Shown piece by piece: positions 61,667 through 64,000 of a DNA stretch of 64,000 bases. A program made the position numbers and the translations under genes. The DNA is from Bacteroidota bacterium. GTDB taxonomy: Bacteria > Bacteroidota > Rhodothermia > Rhodothermales > Rubricoccaceae. Position 1 is the first letter of the stretch, and each line of letters begins with the position of its first letter. The DNA lies in the NCBI GenBank assembly GCA_039821555.1, contig JBCBNX010000001.1:562356-626355 (forward strand). Reading direction: 5' to 3'. The notes under the pieces are model-generated. The model made no database searches, was not told the origin of the DNA, and saw only the letters and a list, made by a program, of their open reading frames with translations.

Positions 61667-63712
61667 CTAGGCGGCCTCCGCCTCGCGCAGATGCGTGCAC
61701 ACCGCCCGGCTACACTCAACGAGCGCGTCGAGGCGGGTGCCAAAGTCCGGAGACGGGTGTGCTTGCGCCCCACGCATTAGGGCGTCGGCTTCCTCGTCAA
61801 GGCCGTGAGCAACCGCCTCCAGACGATCGAGCCCAACCATCCGCAGCGAAGGCCGGACTTTATGGGTGAGCAGGCGCACTGTTTCCCAGTCGGTAGCCTC
61901 GTGTGCCGCGCCAACGGCTGCGACAACTCGGTCCGTTTGGACGATGAACGTCTCTAAGAGGTGCTGGGCAAAGGCCTCGTCTCCCATGGTATGAACCTGA
62001 AGAAGGTCCAAATCGAGCGCAGCCAGCGTCTGCGATGGCGTTGGCAGCGCCTTGGGGGCGGCGTCCGTCGTCACCGTTGGATGATGAATGGCGGTTCGAT
62101 TCTCGGAAGTGCTGACACCGGAGCGACCCGGCGTAACGGGGGGAGCGGTGCCCATCAGGTGCGCACGAAGGCGGGCTAGCAAGTGCTCGGGGACGAACGG
62201 CTTGCCGATGTAGTCGTCCATGCCAGCCGCGAAGACGGCATCGCGCTCTTCGGTCCCCGTGGCCGCCGTGAGCGCCAGAATCGGCAGGGTGCCCGTGGGG
62301 GGCGCCAACGAACGGATAGCGCGGGTCGCCTCTAGCCCGTCCAAAACTGGCATCTGAATATCCATGATGACCAGGTCAAGCGCGGGCCGACTGGTATCCT
62401 CCGCGCGAGCAACCGCCTCCGCGCCATCCTCGGCCATCTCCACAGACGCGCCCCAGCTATGCAGGAGCCGCTCCACAAGCATGCGGTTGAGCGGGTGGTC
62501 GTCCACGACCATAATCCTGTAGCCGGCCAGTGCATCGGGCGATGCTTTCTCGACGACAGCGGCTGGCGTCGCGCGTACCGGGGCTTGCTTGTAATCGGCC
62601 GCCTCGTCGGTCGGGAAAGAGAGCCTGACCGTAAAGGTCGACCCCATGCCAAGCGCACTCACAAGCGTCACAGTCCCCCCTTGTTGTTCAACGATCTGCC
62701 TGACGATGGCAAGGCCTAGACCAGTTCGCCCGGCACTCGCCGCTGCTCTCACATGAGCCATGGGGTCAAAGAGGCGAGCTTGCTGAAGGGGGTCGATTCC
62801 GATGCCTGTGTCTTTCACATCGAAGCAGCAGAACACCCGCCCGCCCTGGATCCGCTCCTGTCGGACACGTAAGGTGATCGCTCCCTCATGCGTGAACATG
62901 AAGGCGTTGTCGAGCAAGTTATCGAGGACTTGCTCGAGCCTCGTAGGGTCTCCGAGGAGGATGCGAGGCATGTCCTCAACCTCCGCCGTGAACGCCAGAT
63001 CGCGAGCCTCCGCCTCGGAGGCGTACCGTGCGCGGACCGACTCTACGAGTGCATAAAGGTCGAACTGGTCGGTAGCGAACGTCGTCGCGCCGGTCTCGAG
63101 TCGGGAAAAGTCGAGGACATCGGTGAGCAAATCAAGCAGGTGATCGACGGAGCGTCGTAGCGCGTGAACTAGCTCTTCTTGCCCAGAATCGAGATCCGTC
63201 TCGGCAAGAAGGTGCGCCATCCCGACGACCGCGTTCATCGGGGTCTTGATCTCGTGGCTCATCGCCGAGACGAAATTGAGCCGGACCTGCTCCGCGTGCT
63301 CGGCGAGCTGCTCCGCCTGCAGTGTTGCCTCTGCAGCACGCGCACTTTCCGTCGCATCGTGGAAGTGCCACAGGCGTCCGCTACTAGTCCCATCGCGCTC
63401 GATTAGCTCCTCGTGCCTCAGCCGGAACGTGCGCCCGTCGGCAAGACTCAGGAGCACTCCATTCGTGCACGGTGCTTGTGCTGCGGTGACAGGTTGGATG
63501 GCTTCGAGTAGCAGAGTCGGCTGTGCAAACTGGGGAGCGATCCATTCGAACACATCGGCCAGCGTCCGCCGCCTAGCCTCACGTTCTGCCTCGTCACAGA
63601 GAAACGTCTCGCAGAACGAGGCACTCAGGGCGCACACCTCGCCCTCGGCACGTTCTAGCACCGCGGGGTAGGGCAACACGCGGATGAGCACGTCAGTCGA
63701 TGGGGTGGGCAT
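61667..63712 (-). CDS. Hybrid histidine kinase with receiver and Hpt domains
   Basis: 681 residues without a membrane segment. A PAS-like N-terminal region (about 10-120), HisKA with His153 in MSHEIKTPMN, HATPase with DNLLDNAFMF (N box near 265-273) and GRTGLGLAIVRQI, a receiver with Asp451 in LVIMDIQMPVLDG, and an Hpt domain with His617 in LLTHKVRPS. It is a complete phosphorelay in one chain, acting in the cytoplasm. The DNA-binding response regulator it would feed is not in the window. The gene starts at ATG 63712. Confidence 0.93.
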   Translation of the reverse strand: MPTPSTDVLIRVLPYPAVLERAEGEVCALSASFCETFLCDEAEREARRRTLADVFEWIAPQFAQPTLLLEAIQPVTAAQAPCTNGVLLSLADGRTFRLRHEELIERDGTSSGRLWHFHDATESARAAEATLQAEQLAEHAEQVRLNFVSAMSHEIKTPMNAVVGMAHLLAETDLDSGQEELVHALRRSVDHLLDLLTDVLDFSRLETGATTFATDQFDLYALVESVRARYASEAEARDLAFTAEVEDMPRILLGDPTRLEQVLDNLLDNAFMFTHEGAITLRVRQERIQGGRVFCCFDVKDTGIGIDPLQQARLFDPMAHVRAAASAGRTGLGLAIVRQIVEQQGGTVTLVSALGMGSTFTVRLSFPTDEAADYKQAPVRATPAAVVEKASPDALAGYRIMVVDDHPLNRMLVERLLHSWGASVEMAEDGAEAVARAEDTSRPALDLVIMDIQMPVLDGLEATRAIRSLAPPTGTLPILALTAATGTEERDAVFAAGMDDYIGKPFVPEHLLARLRAHLMGTAPPVTPGRSGVSTSENRTAIHHPTVTTDAAPKALPTPSQTLAALDLDLLQVHTMGDEAFAQHLLETFIVQTDRVVAAVGAAHEATDWETVRLLTHKVRPSLRMVGLDRLEAVAHGLDEEADALMRGAQAHPSPDFGTRLDALVECSRAVCTHLREAEAA

Positions 63713-64000
63713 CGTGGCGGGCTGGAGTCGTCGAGAAGATGGGAGCAGGGTAGTTCTGGCACAGCCGCCGAGGATTAGCGGGTGTATGACCCGAACGCGC
63801 AGCGAATCGTGGTAGATGCCAACGTAATGGCAAGACAGGCAAGCATTGCGCCAAGAAGCTACCGCGCTCGTCCGGGTAGAGTTGCTAGCCGTTCGGGATC
63901 CCCGCGGGCCGTTTTTGAATTTGGTGTGGCTTTGGGTCGCCGTTGTAACCTAGCAACTAGCACCCCTTCGAATCCTCAGCTGAATTCGGAACACAAATCC
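63713..64000. other. Intergenic region at the window end
   Basis: 288 bases upstream of the hybrid kinase gene. I see no open frame with protein-like character and no clear hairpin; the kinase promoter is probably here. The tail CCCCTTCGAATCCTC only superficially resembles a tRNA T-arm. Confidence 0.5.

Noticed and set aside
63960..64000. tRNA T-arm-like sequence CCCCTTCGAATCCTC
   Set aside because: No pairing arm, no anticodon arm and no acceptor stem nearby.
1..64000. Defence island, prophage, integron or transposon
   Set aside because: No integrase, transposase, phage, restriction or toxin-antitoxin gene could be recognised; gene content is core and polysaccharide-related.

Overview
This 64 kb window comes from a high-GC, Gram-negative bacterium most like the Rhodothermota (Rhodothermales / Salinibacter-Rubrivirga type). 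Three secreted proteins end in the PNP...DVLGR...G(L/V)Y(V/F) type C-terminal sorting domain of the type IX secretion system used by Bacteroidota and Rhodothermota. The small protein family at 10790-11299 and the DUF5117-type zinc protease at 39850-42393 are also typical of that branch. Shine-Dalgarno sequences are weak or absent before most starts. I see no tRNA, rRNA, CRISPR array, integrase or transposase.

Layout. Positions 1-9937 are a minus-strand surface-polysaccharide block: Gfo/Idh dehydrogenase, hexapeptide acetyltransferase, Wzc-type tyrosine kinase, SLBB protein, UDP-glucuronate 4-epimerase type SDR, Wzx-type flippase, FkbM methyltransferase, sulfotransferase, and the start of a glycosyltransferase that leaves the window. 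Positions 10018-17509 are a plus-strand housekeeping and envelope block: metallophosphoesterase, a conserved small protein, a K+ channel with RCK domain, an L,D-transpeptidase, and a large secreted beta-propeller/5'-nucleotidase. Positions 17623-25964 are a second minus-strand polysaccharide block: WecG/TagA glycosyltransferase, GDP-mannose 3,5-epimerase type SDR, two GT2 enzymes, another SDR, an LpxL-like acyltransferase, a sugar C-methyltransferase and an RmlC-like epimerase. Positions 26347-31565 hold rplI, rpsR, rpsF, a small membrane protein and a very large peptidase/propeller/outer-membrane-barrel protein. Positions 31766-42393 are metabolism and housekeeping: HEAT-like protein, 3-hydroxyacyl-CoA dehydrogenase, panD-panC, fumC, tatA, a low-molecular-weight tyrosine phosphatase, xseA and a lipoprotein zinc protease. 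Positions 42491-50947 hold a UDP-sugar 6-dehydrogenase, a double AAA ATPase, an FtsX/MacB-type permease, a DegT/DnrJ aminotransferase, a GNAT and a HAD protein. Positions 51275-63712 hold an RRM protein, an M14 peptidase, a YbjN-like protein, the threonine-degradation pair tdh-kbl, two T9SS-cargo genes, an acetyltransferase-fold protein, TrkH, a cN-II-like nucleotidase and a hybrid histidine kinase.

How they work together. Together the sugar genes could make and export a complex, probably uronate-rich and sulfated extracellular polysaccharide. The 6-dehydrogenase, Gfo/Idh dehydrogenase, DegT aminotransferase and hexapeptide acetyltransferase match the four steps of the WbpA-WbpB-WbpE-WbpD route to UDP-diacetamido-glucuronic acid, although two of them lie 33-40 kb from the other two. 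A GDP-L-galactose route is suggested by the GME-like enzyme. The kinase, SLBB protein and flippase are export and control parts; no Wzy polymerase or full Wza channel is visible, so these should lie outside the window.

No defence island or mobile element was found. The unusual items are mostly proteins with altered catalytic residues, an apparently cargo-less sorting-domain protein, and small tandem repeats placed next to terminators or in a leader.
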